23,948 nt of DNA, from NCBI GenBank assembly GCA_039811225.1, contig JBDHYG010000026.1, positions 1-23,948 of the forward strand, written 5' to 3'. The first letter of the stretch is position 1. Every line of letters starts with the position of its first letter. Source of the stretch: JAFDXJ01 sp039811225. Lineage in GTDB: Bacteria; Bacteroidota; Bacteroidia; Chitinophagales; Chitinophagaceae. Below are positions 22,618 through 23,948 of this stretch, piece after piece. Below the pieces are notes generated by a model, which worked only from the letters and a program-made list of their open reading frames with translations, did not search any database and was not told the DNA's origin. The position numbers and the translations under genes are program-made.

Positions 22618-23193
22618 ATGAAAAAAAGAAGTTTACTCTTAGCTGCCGTACTGTTTATGGGAATCTGCTCATTCTCACAGACACAAAAAGGTTACTACAT
22701 CATTGGTGCTCAATTAGCCTCTATGGATTTAAATTTCCAAAGTGGAAATACATCCTTTGGTTTGCAATTGCAACCGCAGGTAGCCTGGTTTGTAAAAGAT
22801 AATTTGGCTGTTGGTGGACAGGTTCTCCTGGGGCTGAATACCAGCAAAGGCTATACACAGTTTAATTATGGCATTGGCGCTTTAGGCCGATATTATATTG
22901 CCGATAAAGCAACTCAGATCACCAGCAAAACCAAATTCTTCCTGGAAGCAAATGCAGGCATTACAGGCACGAATATAAAAGTTGCCGGTGTGTCCTCCAA
23001 TACGAATGGATTGGGCTTGGGTTTTGGCCCTGGTCTTGCTTATTTTATCACGGATAATGTAGCGCTCGAGGGTTTGCTCAAATATAACCTCGGTATTGGT
23101 TTTGGTAATTCAACTACCACCAATAATTTACATTTCAACCTGGGATTCTCTATTCATTTGCCGCAATCCAAAATCAAAGATCTGAAGAAATAA
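22618..23193 (+). CDS. Outer-membrane beta-barrel protein (porin-like)
   Basis: A 191-residue protein with a signal peptide (MKKRSLLLAAVLFMGICSFS, cleavage before QTQKGYY). The mature part has alternating amphipathic strands typical of a small eight-stranded barrel: FGLQLQPQVAWFVKDNLAVGGQ, FNYGIGALGRYYIADK, KFFLEANAGITG, LGLGFGPGLAYFITDNVALEG. The last strand HFNLGFSIHL is followed by a charged tail PQSKIKDLKK. This pattern is common in Bacteroidota outer-membrane proteins of unknown role, related in form to OmpX/OmpW-type barrels. A strong terminator lies 24 bases after the stop. The 68 bases upstream are A/T-rich with no clear promoter match. Confidence 0.82.
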   Translation: MKKRSLLLAAVLFMGICSFSQTQKGYYIIGAQLASMDLNFQSGNTSFGLQLQPQVAWFVKDNLAVGGQVLLGLNTSKGYTQFNYGIGALGRYYIADKATQITSKTKFFLEANAGITGTNIKVAGVSSNTNGLGLGFGPGLAYFITDNVALEGLLKYNLGIGFGNSTTTNNLHFNLGFSIHLPQSKIKDLKK

Positions 23194-23216
23194 TAAGTAC
23201 TTTCCTTAAAAAATTG

Positions 23217-23241
23217 TCCCGGCTCTGCCGGGATTTTTTTT
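23217..23241 (+). terminator. Rho-independent terminator after the barrel-protein gene
   Basis: Stem TCCCGGC/GCCGGGA (23217-23223 with 23227-23233), loop TCT, then eight T residues (23234-23241). The stem is seven base pairs and GC-rich. The rest of the gap to 23400 holds a weak A/T-rich inverted repeat at 23297-23322 and nothing else that I recognise. Confidence 0.92.
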
Positions 23242-23400
23242 GCCTGATTTATTGTATCAAATTTGATTCTTAATAAAAATTTTACATCAAAAGGCCTTTC
23301 TTTTAAAGTTATCTTAAAGAAAAAAAATACACTAAACCCGGCATATTTTTTCAATCTAATCAGCACGTTTAGAATACTATGGACTTTTAAAACATTTTTT

Positions 23401-23948
23401 ATGAAAAAATATGCCAGGATTTATTTGAGCACTTTGAGTTGCCTGCTTTTGATGGCCGGCTGTACAAAAGATCCTTTGCAAAATCTTACCCCGGAAGAAT
23501 CAAGGATCTACACGACCAGTTATGATTCATCGGCCAATTTTGCTTCCTATAAAACTTTCTCCATTGCTGACTCCGTAGCAGTTATTGATAATGGCTCTGT
23601 TGTTAAGGACCAAAGCGTGGCGGATGAAGCCTATATCAATCTCATGACAACCATGATGGAACAACGAGGGTATGAATTGGTGGATAAAAGTGATTCGCCC
23701 GATATCGCCATCTCAATTAACCGGGTGTACAATACTACTACAGGTTATTTTGATTATAGTGATTATTGGGGTTATTATGGTGGCTATTGGGACCCATATT
23801 ATTGGGGATATGGAGGTTACCCGTATTATGTGCCGTATGTTTTTGGCGTGTATAAATTTACGGAAGGCCTTTATTCAGTGGATATGTTTGATTTGAAAAA
23901 TGCTACACAGAATGGGAAAATAAATCTTATATGGAATGGCCTGGTACG
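23401..23948 (+). CDS. DUF4136 domain lipoprotein (3' end outside window)
   Basis: The frame opens at the ATG at 23401 and is still open at the window end, giving 182 visible residues. The start MKKYARIYLSTLSCLLLMAGC is a lipoprotein signal with lipobox ending at C21. Past the signal, SYDSSANFASYKTFSI, then a segment where a DUF4136 domain begins, and LMTTMMEQRGYELVDKSDSPDIAISI fit that family of Bacteroidota and proteobacterial lipoproteins. A Tyr/Trp/Gly-rich insert follows (residues about 117-145, including DYWGYYGG and YYWGYGG), then VDMFDLKNATQNGKINLIWNG, where the domain resumes. Cellular role unknown. It would be anchored in the outer or inner membrane; the residues after the cysteine (TKDP) are compatible with surface export but not proof. 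Confidence 0.82.
   Translation, partial: MKKYARIYLSTLSCLLLMAGCTKDPLQNLTPEESRIYTTSYDSSANFASYKTFSIADSVAVIDNGSVVKDQSVADEAYINLMTTMMEQRGYELVDKSDSPDIAISINRVYNTTTGYFDYSDYWGYYGGYWDPYYWGYGGYPYYVPYVFGVYKFTEGLYSVDMFDLKNATQNGKINLIWNGLV

Noticed and set aside
1..23948. Mobile elements, CRISPR arrays, phage genes or defence systems.
   Set aside because: No transposase, integrase, direct-repeat array, toxin-antitoxin pair or restriction gene was recognised on either strand.

Overview
The window looks like a stretch of core chromosome from a member of the Bacteroidota, most likely Chitinophagaceae-like. That placement is inferred from four things. The F1-ATPase genes atpD-atpC stand alone, apart from the rest of an atp operon. 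Several genes carry the Bacteroidota-type promoter element TAnnTTTG. Ribosome-binding sites are A-rich rather than Shine-Dalgarno-like. The set of secreted families (TonB-plug protein, GH29 fucosidase, DUF4136 lipoprotein, small beta-barrel protein) also fits. I see no insertion sequence, phage, CRISPR array or integrase, and no clear base-composition break.

Layout. 1-801: 3' end of a large envelope protein with a TonB-receptor plug-like domain. 803-2387 (minus): recX followed by a KdnB-like metal-dependent alcohol dehydrogenase. 2469-5058 (plus): single-domain response regulator, DNA clamp dnaN, a strong hairpin terminator, then a sterol desaturase-family membrane protein. 5081-7834 (minus): a compact operon of gltX, a stand-alone B12-binding mutase subunit and an enoyl-CoA hydratase. 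7915-9930 (plus): secreted alpha-L-fucosidase and a polysaccharide deacetylase. 10056-10954: tatD-type nuclease and tRNA-Ser(GGA). 10978-11835 (minus): prmC. 11885-13554 (plus): ribD overlapping a YigZ/IMPACT-family gene. 13614-14606: two convergent secreted proteins of unknown function.

14737-17740 (plus): a TPR protein, a ComA-like phosphosulfolactate synthase and shikimate dehydrogenase, the last two overlapping by ATGA. 17746-19328 (minus): operon of an unknown protein, the RdgB/HAM1 house-cleaning nucleotidase and a hotdog thioesterase. 19396-20460: branched-chain aminotransferase with a textbook terminator. 20775-22549: atpD-atpC. 22618-23193: small outer-membrane beta-barrel protein with terminator. 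23401-end: 5' part of a DUF4136 lipoprotein that runs off the window.

Most genes are housekeeping: replication, translation, tRNA charging, release-factor methylation, riboflavin, shikimate and branched-chain amino-acid metabolism, and ATP synthesis. I found no obviously new multi-gene system. The points most worth following are the ComA homologue translationally coupled to aroE in a bacterium not expected to make coenzyme M; predicted leaderless transcripts; a terminator ending three bases before a start codon; an upstream mini-ORF before atpD; and a hairpin plus mini-ORF between the deacetylase and tatD genes.
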